From WQXF01 sp031552825 (GTDB lineage Bacteria > Bacillota > Clostridia > Christensenellales > Aristaeellaceae), in contig JAVBMD010000018.1 of assembly GCA_031552825.1 (NCBI GenBank), positions 1 through 64,000 on the forward strand: a stretch of 64,000 nt of DNA, written 5' to 3'. Below the pieces are notes generated by a model that was not told the origin of the DNA, ran no database searches, and was given only the letters and a program-made list of their open reading frames with translations. Within the stretch, counting starts at the first letter, position 1; the number at the start of each line of letters is the position of its first letter. A program made the position numbers and the translations under genes. Of this stretch, positions 7,361-15,347 are shown piece by piece.

Positions 7361-8749
7361 ATGCAAGTACCGCACATTCGGGATTATCAAGGCCAGCGCA
7401 TCCACATGATCGGCATCGGCGGCAGCTCCATGTCGGGCTTGGCGGAGATGCTGATGGAAAAAGGATATCGCGTCACCGGCTCGGACAATACCGAATCCTA
7501 CGCCACGCGCAAGCTGCGCGAGAAGGGCGTGCCAGTGGTCATCGGCCACGAAGCCGCCAATGTGGAAGGCGCCTCGCTGGTGGTCTACACCGCCGCCATC
7601 GCGCCCGACAACGCGGAGCGCGTCGCCTGCGCGCGTTCCCACATCCCCACGCTGGAGCGGGCGTACCTGCTCGGCCAGCTGATGGAGGGCTACAAAAACG
7701 CCATCGGCGTATGCGGCGCGCACGGCAAGACCACCACCTCCTCCATGCTGGCGCAGGTGCTGCTGGAGGGCGAGCTGGATCCGGCGATCAGCATCGGCGG
7801 CACGCTGGACGCCATCGGCGGCGGCATCCGCGTCGGCCATGGCGACACCTTTCTCGCCGAGGCTTGCGAGTTCAACGCCAGCTTTTTACAGCTGCGCCCC
7901 ACCGTGGCGGTGCTGCTCAATATCGACGAGGATCATCTGGATTTCTACCGGGATATCGACCACATCACCGAGACCTTCGGCCAATTTCTGGCGTTGCTGC
8001 CCGAGGACGGCATCTGCATCGCCAACGGCGACGACCCGCGGGCGCGCGGGCTGCTCAAGAACCTCGCCTGCAAAACCGAAACCTTCGGCATGGGCGAGGA
8101 CAACCTTTGGCGGCCGGAGGCGCTGGTTCTCGATGAAACCGGCCACGCCAGCTTTGACGTAACGCGCGCGGGAAAGGTCGTCGGGCATCTCGCGCTGCAG
8201 GTGCCGGGGCGGTTTCAGGTGCTCAACGCGCTGGCCGCCTACGCCGCCTCCTGCGCCGTCGGCGTAAAGCCCGTTCTCATCGAGCGTGCGCTGAGCGGCT
8301 TTGCCGGGGTGCATCGCCGCTTCGAGCTGACCGGCGTTATCAACGGCGTGCGCCTTTACCACGATTACGGCCACAACCCCACCGAGATGAAAAACGCGCT
8401 GTCGGTCGCCGCCATGCAGCCCCACAACCGGCTCTGGGCTGTGATGCAGCCGCACACCTATTCGCGCGTCAAGCGCCTGTTCGACGGCTACCTCACCTGC
8501 TGCGACGTCGCCGACGAGATCCTCATCACCGACATCTACGCCGCGCGCGAGAAGGATCCCGGCGATATCCACACCACCATGCTGGTGGAGCGCATCGCCG
8601 CCTCTGGGAAAAGCGTACACTACACGCCGACCTTCGACGACACCGAGGCCTACCTGCGCGCCCATTGGCAGCCCGGCGATCTGGTGCTGACCATGGGCTG
8701 CGGCAACATCAACCTGCTCAACGACCAGATCAACGAGCACGGAGAATAA
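7361..8749 (+). CDS. murC: UDP-N-acetylmuramate--L-alanine ligase MurC
   Basis: The 462-aa enzyme adds L-alanine to UDP-MurNAc in the cytoplasmic phase of peptidoglycan synthesis. The N-terminal Rossmann domain shows GIGGSSMSG at residues 18-26, the central ATPase domain shows GAHGKTTTS near 120, and HDYGHNPTEMKNAL near residue 330 belongs to the C-terminal domain. The length is typical. MurC next to purR is common in Clostridia, but here the two are divergent. The gene is preceded by AGAAAGGA and ends before a strong bidirectional terminator. A related Mur ligase (Mpl) is less likely, as that is a proteobacterial recycling enzyme. Confidence 0.92.
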   Translation: MQVPHIRDYQGQRIHMIGIGGSSMSGLAEMLMEKGYRVTGSDNTESYATRKLREKGVPVVIGHEAANVEGASLVVYTAAIAPDNAERVACARSHIPTLERAYLLGQLMEGYKNAIGVCGAHGKTTTSSMLAQVLLEGELDPAISIGGTLDAIGGGIRVGHGDTFLAEACEFNASFLQLRPTVAVLLNIDEDHLDFYRDIDHITETFGQFLALLPEDGICIANGDDPRARGLLKNLACKTETFGMGEDNLWRPEALVLDETGHASFDVTRAGKVVGHLALQVPGRFQVLNALAAYAASCAVGVKPVLIERALSGFAGVHRRFELTGVINGVRLYHDYGHNPTEMKNALSVAAMQPHNRLWAVMQPHTYSRVKRLFDGYLTCCDVADEILITDIYAAREKDPGDIHTTMLVERIAASGKSVHYTPTFDDTEAYLRAHWQPGDLVLTMGCGNINLLNDQINEHGE

Positions 8750-8780
8750 CCCGATGAACGATCATCCGAAACACAAAAAT

Positions 8781-8810
8781 CGCGCCGAAGATCCTTCGAT
8801 CTTCGGCGCG
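8781..8810. terminator. Bidirectional terminator between murC and frlR
   Basis: A perfect 13-bp stem (8781-8793 with 8798-8810) closes a 4-nt loop. An A-run on the left and GTTTGTTT on the right allow it to serve both convergent genes. Confidence 0.9.
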
Positions 8811-8826
8811 GTTTGTTTCCGGCTGT

Positions 8827-9582
8827 TTATATCTGCGTCCGCTTGTAGGATATCGTCAGCTTCACGCGCTCTCCCGGCACCAGCATGAACGAGCAGTGAT
8901 TGGCGACGCCCTGATCGTCGTGTACCACCTTGGTAATCAGGTAGAGCGCCTCGCCAGGCTTGCAGTGCAGCACCTCGGCCTCGTCCGGCCGCGCCGAGGT
9001 CATGACGATTTCCTTGCTGGCGCTGAAATTCGGGTGGTGGTACGCCTGATCGAACAGCTCGTAGGTCGACGTGTTTTCGCTGATCCGATCCAGTAGCCCC
9101 GGAAAGCGTCGGGCATCGTAAACCGACCGATCCAGCGCCACCGGCATCTCCTTCACCAGCAGCAGCCGCACCAGCTCATAGATCTGCGCGCCCTCGGTGA
9201 TCTGCAGAAAGCGCGCTTCCTTGGCAGTGGCGCCCCGCTGGTTTTTCGCAAGAATGCGCAGCACCGATTGCGGCGCGCGGGAGCGGTGAAATCCGCTGAA
9301 CCCGTCCAGCGACATTACGTGAATATCCAGGCGCTCATAGGCCACGAAGGTTCCCTTGCCCTGCCGCCGCTCCAGCAACCCTTCGGCCACCAAATCCTGC
9401 ACGGCGCGGCGCGCGGTGATACGGCTCACGCCGTAGGTTTCGCATAGCTCAAACTCCGGCGGCAGTTGATCCCCGCTGACGTATTGCTCGGTCAGGATGG
9501 CAGTGCGCAGCCGCTGCTTGAGCTGCTCATACAGCGGCAAAGAGGAACTAACCTTGAGCGGTGTTATTTCTCGCATAGCCAT
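8827..9582 (-). CDS. frlR: GntR/HutC-family regulator of the frl operon
   Basis: This 251-aa regulator has an N-terminal GntR winged helix (LPLYEQLKQRLRTAI through GVSRITARRAVQDL and the wing RRQGKGTFV) and a C-terminal UTRA effector domain of the HutC subfamily. In Bacillus subtilis FrlR represses the fructosamine genes and is released by a phosphorylated sugar adduct. Here the gene is last in the operon it presumably controls. The ATG at 9582 is chosen because GGGGGAG lies upstream at the correct distance; a longer frame start would overlap frlD. The proposed operator lies near 15129-15174. Confidence 0.88.
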   Translation of the reverse strand: MAMREITPLKVSSSLPLYEQLKQRLRTAILTEQYVSGDQLPPEFELCETYGVSRITARRAVQDLVAEGLLERRQGKGTFVAYERLDIHVMSLDGFSGFHRSRAPQSVLRILAKNQRGATAKEARFLQITEGAQIYELVRLLLVKEMPVALDRSVYDARRFPGLLDRISENTSTYELFDQAYHHPNFSASKEIVMTSARPDEAEVLHCKPGEALYLITKVVHDDQGVANHCSFMLVPGERVKLTISYKRTQI

Positions 9583-9620
9583 GCAGTCTCCCCCATCCAA
9601 ACGCGTTGGGGCGCAAGCAA

Positions 9621-10454
9621 TCAACGCGATTCAGGCTTTTCAAACGGCTTGCCGTATCCGAAGCCGCCATGTTCTAGGCAGGTGTTGGCGGCGCAGGCGG
9701 CGGCGAAATCCAACGCCTCCTCCATGCCCGCGCCGTGCGTATAGCGCGTCAAGAACCCGGCGATAAAGCTATCGCCCGCGCCCATCGTATCGACCACCTC
9801 GACGGGCTTGACGCCCTGCCGGAAGCGCTGGCCCTTGCGGGAGAACAGTGCCCCCGCCGAGCCCAGCGTCACGCCCACCACCTCGGTGCCGTAGCCGTGT
9901 ACGGTGCGCAGCAGCGCGTCGAGCTCCCCCTCGGGCAAGTGCGATCCGCTAAAGAAGGCGAAGCGCACGTGGGGGCAAACCTGCGCCAAGTACTCCGGGC
10001 GCTGGTAGTCGCTGGAGAAGTCAAAGGAGACCTCCGCCGACCGCCGAATGTTGGGCAATTCTGGTTCTATAGAAGAATAACACGATGTATGACAGATGTC
10101 AAATCCTGCAATATAATCCAGATCGTCGGGCATCAGGCGCAGCCGGACGATGTGCTGCGCGGTATCCTTGGGGCCGCCAACAAATACCCGGTCGCCATCC
10201 ACGAGGCGCACGCCCGGATGGCCGGAAGCGGCGTGCAGGTGACGCGAACGCTCGCAGGTGATCCCCTCCTTGTACAGCGCCCACTGGATATGCCGCGCCT
10301 CCGGATCGTCGCCAAACACGCCGATGTACGCCACCTCGGCAAAGCCGCCGCGCTTGCAGCCCACCGCCACGTTGACGGCGTTGCCGCCGGGATAATAGAG
10401 GCCTTCGTCCAAGTAACAGTCCACCACGTTATCGCCGATCGCCAGCATGCGCAT
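9621..10454 (-). CDS. frlD: Fructosamine kinase FrlD (PfkB family)
   Basis: The 277-aa ribokinase-fold enzyme should phosphorylate the sugar C6 of imported fructosamines (for example fructoselysine) with ATP. The N-terminal substrate-binding PGGNAVNVAV motif and the C-terminal PfkB signature DTMGAGDSFIAG, with the catalytic Asp in GAGD, are intact. The sequence closely resembles FrlD proteins, and the neighbours frlB/O/N/M support the assignment. The ATG at 10454 has GGAGGAA upstream. A 259-bp gap with repeat copy B separates it from frlM. Confidence 0.92.
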   Translation of the reverse strand: MRMLAIGDNVVDCYLDEGLYYPGGNAVNVAVGCKRGGFAEVAYIGVFGDDPEARHIQWALYKEGITCERSRHLHAASGHPGVRLVDGDRVFVGGPKDTAQHIVRLRLMPDDLDYIAGFDICHTSCYSSIEPELPNIRRSAEVSFDFSSDYQRPEYLAQVCPHVRFAFFSGSHLPEGELDALLRTVHGYGTEVVGVTLGSAGALFSRKGQRFRQGVKPVEVVDTMGAGDSFIAGFLTRYTHGAGMEEALDFAAACAANTCLEHGGFGYGKPFEKPESR

Positions 10455-10531
10455 GCCAGTATTCCTCCACTTGCCCTGATAAATTTTTATTTAAGTATAA
10501 ATTGTTTGAATCCATTGACCGCGCAATGCCC

Positions 10532-10667
10532 CCGAAGGATCCCTAAGGGCGACCGGAAAGCCCTTAGGTCGTGCCCGCAGGCACGAAACACCGCTCTTGG
10601 CAAAGGGATTTCGCCCTTTGAGAAGGGCGACCAAGGGGCTTTCCGATCGCCCCTTGGAAACCTTCGG
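10532..10667. repeat. Multi-hairpin repeat, copy B
   Basis: The closing stem is CCGAAGG (10532-10538) with CCTTCGG (10661-10667). Inside lie hairpin 1 (10542-10550/10560-10568, 9 bp, loop GACCGGAAA), hairpin 2 (10570-10575/10580-10585, CGTGCC/GGCACG, tetraloop), hairpin 3 (10601-10607/10614-10620) and hairpin 4 (10631-10639/10649-10657, 9 bp). It fills the frlM-frlD gap. The left half and the reverse complement of the right half are related, so the whole unit is quasi-palindromic. Confidence 0.9.
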
Positions 10668-10713
10668 TCACCCTGCTGCAACTTTCAGCGGACACGTGCC
10701 GGTCATTGCATGC

Positions 10714-11565
10714 TCAGCCCTTCACCGCACCGGCAGTCATGCCACGAACAAACTGCTTTTGCATCGCCAAGAACACGAGGATCATCGGCAGCGCCGAGAT
10801 CGTAAGCCCGGCGAACAGCAGCGAATAATCGGTATTCAGCGCGTCGCGGAACACCATCAGCCCCGAGGGGATGGTCTTGAGCGCGCGGGAGTCGATAAAG
10901 ATGATCGAAAACAAAAACTCGTTCCACGCGTAATAGGCCACCAGCACGCTGCAGGTCAACAGAATCGGCTTGGAGATCGGCAAAAAGATGCGCGTCAGCA
11001 CGCCGAAGGAGGTGCATCCGTCGATGGTGGCGCTTTCCACCAGCTCCTTGGGGATGCCGAGGAAGTAGGCACGGATCAGCATCAGCGTGATGGGCATTCG
11101 GTAGGCGGCGTAGGGCAGGATCATCGCCCAATAGGTATCGTGGATCTTGAGCGTCTGAATGATCTTGTACAGCGGGATCAGCGTCACCTGCGGCGAAAGC
11201 ATCATGCCGCCCATGCACAGCAGGAACACCACCGTACTGCCGGGGAAGCGGTAGCGCGCCAGCGCGAAGGCCGCCAGACAGGCGATGCTCACGCACAGCG
11301 CGATGGTGCTGCAGGTGACCAGCACGCTGTTCAGAAAGTAGCTGGAGATGCCGGATTGCCACGCCTTGACGTAGTTGCCCCACTGCGCCACCGCGGGCAG
11401 ACCCCAGATATTGCGGAAGAATTCGCGCTCGGTTTTTAGCGAGGAAAGCACCATCCAGATCAGCGGATAAATAATCAGCACAAAATAAACCAGCAGCACC
11501 GCCAGCGCGATCCCCATGCCCACCGACCAGCGGTTGCGAACCGGGCGTTTGTGGCTTAGCAGCAT
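10714..11565 (-). CDS. frlM: Sugar ABC transporter permease FrlM (MalG type)
   Basis: This 283-aa inner-membrane permease of the carbohydrate-uptake-1 family has six predicted transmembrane segments. The EAA cytoplasmic loop is seen as ELVESATIDGCTSFGVLTRI. It would pair with FrlN as the transmembrane channel for fructosamines. Its ATG follows the frlN stop after one nucleotide, so the two are translationally coupled. No ATPase gene is present in the locus; a shared MsmX-type ATPase elsewhere is expected from B. subtilis. Confidence 0.9.
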   Translation of the reverse strand: MLLSHKRPVRNRWSVGMGIALAVLLVYFVLIIYPLIWMVLSSLKTEREFFRNIWGLPAVAQWGNYVKAWQSGISSYFLNSVLVTCSTIALCVSIACLAAFALARYRFPGSTVVFLLCMGGMMLSPQVTLIPLYKIIQTLKIHDTYWAMILPYAAYRMPITLMLIRAYFLGIPKELVESATIDGCTSFGVLTRIFLPISKPILLTCSVLVAYYAWNEFLFSIIFIDSRALKTIPSGLMVFRDALNTDYSLLFAGLTISALPMILVFLAMQKQFVRGMTAGAVKG

Positions 11566-11566
11566 A

Positions 11567-12487
11567 TCAGTCCACCTCCCCGGAGCGCAATCCGCGCTTT
11601 TGCACCATGGCCAGCGCCAAGCAGATGCACAGCATCATCACCGCGATGGTGGAGGCGTACCCCATGCGGTCTTGGGTGAAGGCCATATCGTACATGTACA
11701 CCGCCAGCGTGGTGGAGCTGTTGCCCGGGCCGCCGCGCGTGAGGATGTATACATCGTTGAACACCAGAAAGGCGCCCGACACCGTGGTCACCATCGTGAC
11801 GAACACCATCTCCCGCACCTGCGGCACCGTGATGGTGAAAAAGCGCTGCCAGCGCGAGGCGCCGTCGATCTCCGCCGCCTCGTACAGCTCCTCCGGGATC
11901 TTCTGGATGGCGACGATGAACAGCATCATCGTATAGCCCATCGAATGCCATTGCGACATGGCGATGGCGCAGAAGATGGCCGTGCCGCTCTTGCCCAGCC
12001 AGCCGGTCTTGACGTTGCCGCCAAACACCTTCAGGAAGCTATTGAGCAGCCCCTTGGGGCTATAAATCTGGGTGAACAGCATCGCCACCACCGTCATCGA
12101 GATCAGCACCGGCAAAAAGTAGGTGGTGCGCAGCACCGTGGACACGCGGCGCATCAGCCTATCCTCGAGCAACGAGGCGCAAACCAGCGACAAAAACACC
12201 TGAAACGCCACCGAAAGCAAGCAATAAAACACGTTGTTGCGCAGCGCCGTACCGATCACCGCATCGCCGAGCAGCGTGCGGATGTTGTCCAAGCCCGCAA
12301 ATTGTGTGGTCGATGAGAAGGCGGAAAACCGCTCGAATACATAGAAAAAGTTCTGTACCATCGGCAGATAGACGAAGGTAATCATCAGCGCCATCACCGG
12401 CAGCACATAGGCATACGGCACCAAATGCCGCCCCTTGAACCCTCTATTCCGCGCGATCGTGGGCGGAGCAACAGCGCCTCCGTGCAT
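11567..12487 (-). CDS. frlN: Sugar ABC transporter permease FrlN (MalF type)
   Basis: This 306-aa permease has a short cytoplasmic N-terminus, then a first membrane helix (VLPVMALMITFVYLPMV) and five more. The EAA loop appears as ELYEAAEIDGASRWQRFFTI. The ATG at 12487 is chosen because AAGGGGGGG lies immediately upstream. A longer open frame would translate through the interspersed repeat (copy C) and is rejected. Together with FrlM and FrlO it forms the fructosamine importer. Confidence 0.9.
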   Translation of the reverse strand: MHGGAVAPPTIARNRGFKGRHLVPYAYVLPVMALMITFVYLPMVQNFFYVFERFSAFSSTTQFAGLDNIRTLLGDAVIGTALRNNVFYCLLSVAFQVFLSLVCASLLEDRLMRRVSTVLRTTYFLPVLISMTVVAMLFTQIYSPKGLLNSFLKVFGGNVKTGWLGKSGTAIFCAIAMSQWHSMGYTMMLFIVAIQKIPEELYEAAEIDGASRWQRFFTITVPQVREMVFVTMVTTVSGAFLVFNDVYILTRGGPGNSSTTLAVYMYDMAFTQDRMGYASTIAVMMLCICLALAMVQKRGLRSGEVD

Positions 12488-12512
12488 GTGTTTCCCCCCC
12501 TTTTGGTTTCGA

Positions 12513-12559
12513 CCGAAGGGTTTCCCCCGAAGGTTTCCTCCGAAGGTTTCCCCCGAAGG
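12513..12559. repeat. Tandem amplification of the repeat arm
   Basis: CCGAAGG occurs at 12513, 12527, 12540 and 12553, spaced 14, 13 and 13 nt, with GTTTCC between units. The last copy is the closing arm of repeat copy C, so the arm appears to have been multiplied, probably by slippage. It lies in the frlN leader. Confidence 0.8.
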
Positions 12560-12689
12560 TTTCCAAAGGGCGACCGGAAAGCCCTTTGGTCGTGCCCGCA
12601 GGCACGAAATACCTGTTTCAGCAAAGGGTATTTCGCCCTTTGCGAAGGGCGACCCAAGGGCTTTCCGGTCGCCCTTGGGAAACCTTCGG
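12553..12689. repeat. Multi-hairpin repeat, copy C
   Basis: The closing stem is 12553-12559 with 12683-12689. Hairpins are 12563-12571/12581-12589, 12591-12596/12601-12606, 12621-12628/12636-12643 and 12653-12661/12671-12679. Compared with copy B, hairpins 1 and 4 differ at three base pairs, each change matched on the other arm (for example T-A to A-T in hairpin 1). Copy C fills the 305-bp gap between frlO and frlN, in which nothing else is apparent. Confidence 0.9.
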
Positions 12690-12792
12690 AGCCTTTGGAA
12701 CGCCAAGTTAACATATTTATTGAGCGAAAACGAGACCGCCGGTCCCCGGGCTCCCTTGGCGGGGCGGGGACCGGCGGCGCGGATGCAAGGTG

Positions 12793-14061
12793 TTACTTAC
12801 CGGCCGCTTCCTTCGCCGCGGCCTGCACATCGGCCATCACCTGCTCGGCGGTCTTATCGCCGGTGAGCAGCAACTGGCCGCCCTTCATGAACGCCGAGGC
12901 CACGGTGGCGTCCACCGCGTTGTCCTGCCACAGGGTACAGTTGGTCGCCGCCAGAATCTTTTCTACGGCTTCCATCTGCTTCGGGCTGGAGATCGATTCC
13001 TCGTTCACCGCGCCCTTGATGCAGGAGAGCTCGCCGGTCATCTTCGTCATCAGCGCGCCATTCTCCTGGTTGATGAAAAACTTCACGAATTTTTCCGCCG
13101 CTTCGGGGTACTTGCACTCGGCGGAGATCATCATGCCTTCCGGCGCGCCGGTCAGCTCATCGGGATCGCCCTTGCCATCGGGCAGCGCGGGCATATCGAA
13201 GAAGCTGTACTCAAAGTCCACGCCGTCCGCTAGGTACTTGATCTCGGCAAACTGCATGTAGCACATCATGCCGTCGCCATCGATGAAGCCGTTGCGGGCA
13301 AAGGTATGATCCACGGAGCAGGGATCCTCGTTCATATAATCCTTGAGCTGCAGGAAGCAGTTGAGCGCCTTCGCATAATCCGGATCGGAGAAGTCGCCCT
13401 CCAGCGCGTAATCCTTTGCCACCACGGCGGGATCCACCATGCGCTGCACCATCGTGCCCAAGTAGTGCGATACCGCCCATTCGGCGGAGAAGCCCTCGCT
13501 CAGCGGGGTGTGGCCCGCGGCCTTGAGCGCCTCCATCACGGCGATGAACTCTTCCCACGTGTTGGGCTCCTTCAGGCCGAGCTCGTCAAAGACCGTCTTG
13601 TTGTAGAAGAAGGCCTTGCCGTCCATCGACCACGGGATGCCGTACTGCTTGCCATCGTAGTTGAAGGGGCCCCACTGGCTGGGCACGATCAGATCGGACC
13701 ACGCCTTGTCGGCGGCGATCATATCGTCCAGCGGGCGGACGCGGCCCGACTTCACCAAGTTGGCACCGAAGCTGCCGGACCAAGACATGAACACATCCGG
13801 AATGTCTTGGGAACCGACCAGCACGCGGATCTTTTCCTTGTAACTGTCGTTGAGCACAGGGTCGATCAGCTCGATGTCGATGTCGGGATTCGCCGCTTCA
13901 AAAGCTGCGATCACCTGATCCATGTACGGCCCCTTGGGCTCGTTGGGCCAGCGGTGGAAGAAGCGGATGGTGGCCTTCTCCTCCGCCAAGGCAGCGGGCA
14001 CCATGCCCAGCACGCTGGCAAGCAGCGCCAGCACCAGCAGCATCCCCAAAGTTCTCCTCAT
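12793..14061 (-). CDS. frlO: Extracellular fructosamine-binding protein FrlO
   Basis: This 422-aa family-1 solute-binding protein begins with a signal peptide (MRRTLGMLLVLALLASVLG, cleavage likely after AALA at residue 26). The mature domain carries typical family segments such as YGIPWSMDGKAFFYNK. The expected lipobox cysteine is absent: the signal peptide contains no Cys, so the protein would be released by signal peptidase I or stay tethered by an uncleaved helix. That is unusual for a binding protein in a Gram-positive cell. The gene sits between frlB and frlN. Confidence 0.88.
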   Translation of the reverse strand: MRRTLGMLLVLALLASVLGMVPAALAEEKATIRFFHRWPNEPKGPYMDQVIAAFEAANPDIDIELIDPVLNDSYKEKIRVLVGSQDIPDVFMSWSGSFGANLVKSGRVRPLDDMIAADKAWSDLIVPSQWGPFNYDGKQYGIPWSMDGKAFFYNKTVFDELGLKEPNTWEEFIAVMEALKAAGHTPLSEGFSAEWAVSHYLGTMVQRMVDPAVVAKDYALEGDFSDPDYAKALNCFLQLKDYMNEDPCSVDHTFARNGFIDGDGMMCYMQFAEIKYLADGVDFEYSFFDMPALPDGKGDPDELTGAPEGMMISAECKYPEAAEKFVKFFINQENGALMTKMTGELSCIKGAVNEESISSPKQMEAVEKILAATNCTLWQDNAVDATVASAFMKGGQLLLTGDKTAEQVMADVQAAAKEAAGK

Positions 14062-14132
14062 GTGCGATCCTCCTCATCTTCGTGGGTTTTTTCACACGCG
14101 CCGCTGCGCGTACGACAACCAAAGCGCAAGGG

Positions 14133-15107
14133 TCAATACTCCATCTTCCACATGTAGCGGCGCACCGACAACGGATGCCCCTTGTGCTCGGCCAGCTGAT
14201 CCGCGTACTGGCGAAGCACCGCGCCGACCACGATCGGCGCCACATAGCCGCGCGCGTCGGCGGAGATTCCCTCCATATCGAAGGTAGCGGCGTCGATGAC
14301 CTCCACGCGGTCGGAATACTTTTGCAGGAAGGCCAGCGCGCGCTCGTCCAACGGACGGGTGGCGCCGCTGTTGAGGATCATGATGAAGGGTACGTTATCG
14401 TCGGTCACCTCGAAGGGGCCGTGGAAGTATTCGCCGGAATGGATGGCGTTGGAGTGTACCCACAGCATCTCCATCAGCAGGCAGATCGCGAAGGAATACG
14501 CCACGCCGTAGCAAGCGCCGGAGGACATCGTGTAGATAATCGGCTCGCGCTTGTAGGCGGAGCCATAGCACTTGGCCGCCTCCAGTGTCCGCTCCTTGTT
14601 GCGCAGGATCACCGCGCCGATATTGTCCAAGTCCTTCACCCAGCGCAGGTACTTCTCGCTGGGCTGCAAAACGTTCAGCACATGGAACACCAGCCGGAAC
14701 AGCATGGCGTTGTTGCTGTCGCCGGGATCGGATTCCGGCCCCCAGTTATAGAAGATGCCATATTCGGCAGCCTCCCACAGCGGGGAATCCGGCTTGAACG
14801 AGAAGCAAATCGTCAGCGCGCCCTTCTCGCGCGCCAGCTTGGTGGCGGCGACGGTTTCGGGCGTATTGCCGCTGTGCGAGCAGGAAATCACCAGGCTCTC
14901 CGCGCCCAGCCCCCTGGGCAGCCGGTGAATGAACTCATTGGCGGTATACACCGCGCTGGTCACCGCTGTTTCCGCGTCGCAAAGATATTGAGCAGGCTCA
15001 AAGATCGCCTTGGAACCGCCGCATGCCACAAAAAAAAGGTTGCGGATTTTTCTTGCCTTCACCGCTTCGACGGCCTTCGCCAATTGTTCCTGCTGAATGA
15101 TCTGCAT
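14133..15107 (-). CDS. frlB: Fructosamine deglycase FrlB (SIS domain)
   Basis: The 324-aa protein is a SIS-fold sugar isomerase that cleaves fructosamine-6-phosphate to glucose-6-phosphate and the free amine. From recalled family sequence it is close to Bacillus subtilis FrlB along its length: FFVACGGSKA near residue 25, CSHSGNTPETV near 90, SGEYFHGPFEV and the C-terminus SVRRYMWKMEY. It is the first gene of the operon, downstream of a consensus promoter, with GAAGGAGGAG before the ATG. The order frlB-O-N-M-D matches the Bacillus operon. Confidence 0.95.
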   Translation of the reverse strand: MQIIQQEQLAKAVEAVKARKIRNLFFVACGGSKAIFEPAQYLCDAETAVTSAVYTANEFIHRLPRGLGAESLVISCSHSGNTPETVAATKLAREKGALTICFSFKPDSPLWEAAEYGIFYNWGPESDPGDSNNAMLFRLVFHVLNVLQPSEKYLRWVKDLDNIGAVILRNKERTLEAAKCYGSAYKREPIIYTMSSGACYGVAYSFAICLLMEMLWVHSNAIHSGEYFHGPFEVTDDNVPFIMILNSGATRPLDERALAFLQKYSDRVEVIDAATFDMEGISADARGYVAPIVVGAVLRQYADQLAEHKGHPLSVRRYMWKMEY

Positions 15108-15128
15108 GAATTCTCCTCCTTCAAGGAC

Positions 15129-15174
15129 ACATCATATTGCCTCGCGTCAATATATGATGTTATATTATGTTATA
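15129..15174. promoter_or_regulatory. Putative FrlR operator region
   Basis: A 9-bp inverted repeat (ACATCATAT 15129-15137, ATATGATGT 15152-15160) and two direct repeats of ATGTTATA (15157-15164 and 15167-15174, 10 bp apart, one helical turn) lie just downstream of the frl -10 box. That is where a GntR repressor would block transcription. The assignment is by position only. Confidence 0.5.
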
Positions 15175-15177
15175 TGC

Positions 15178-15206
15178 ATTGTAAGCCGTGTCGTCCATTT
15201 TGTCAA
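15178..15206 (-). promoter_or_regulatory. frl operon promoter
   Basis: On the minus strand a perfect TTGACA (15201-15206) is followed after 17 bp by TACAAT (15178-15183). The A/T-rich stretch at 15207-15280 upstream could act as an UP element. Confidence 0.85.
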
Positions 15207-15280
15207 TAGATTTTTTGTATTCTTTGAACAATCCTAGAAAAAACTACAAAAATCGAAAAAACATCAAAATATTATAGAAA

Positions 15281-15306
15281 AAACCGGAGCCGCATCGCCC
15301 CGGTTT
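15281..15306 (-). terminator. Terminator downstream of the YfhO gene
   Basis: AAACCGG (15281-15287) pairs with CCGGTTT (15300-15306), with two further inner pairs. On the minus strand the stem runs into TTTTTTCTATAAT. It insulates the YfhO gene from the frl promoter. Confidence 0.7.
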
Positions 15307-15347
15307 GCGCCGTCTCATATCCGTCGCCGTATCAGCCGGTATTCCTG

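Noticed and set aside
7040..7840. 266-codon minus-strand frame spanning the purR promoter and start of murC
   Set aside because: It would cover both divergent promoters and antisense murC; no motif.
10532..10667. Interpreting the repeat as a simple transcription terminator
   Set aside because: Four hairpins with a closing stem, no U-tract, and conserved loops and covariation are more than a terminator needs; some copies lie within the frl operon.
12394..12714. Small frames over repeats (FRACGHDLRAFRSP-type peptides) at copies B, C, D and E
   Set aside because: The similarity between these peptides comes from the shared DNA repeat; hairpin pairing, not codon pattern, is conserved.
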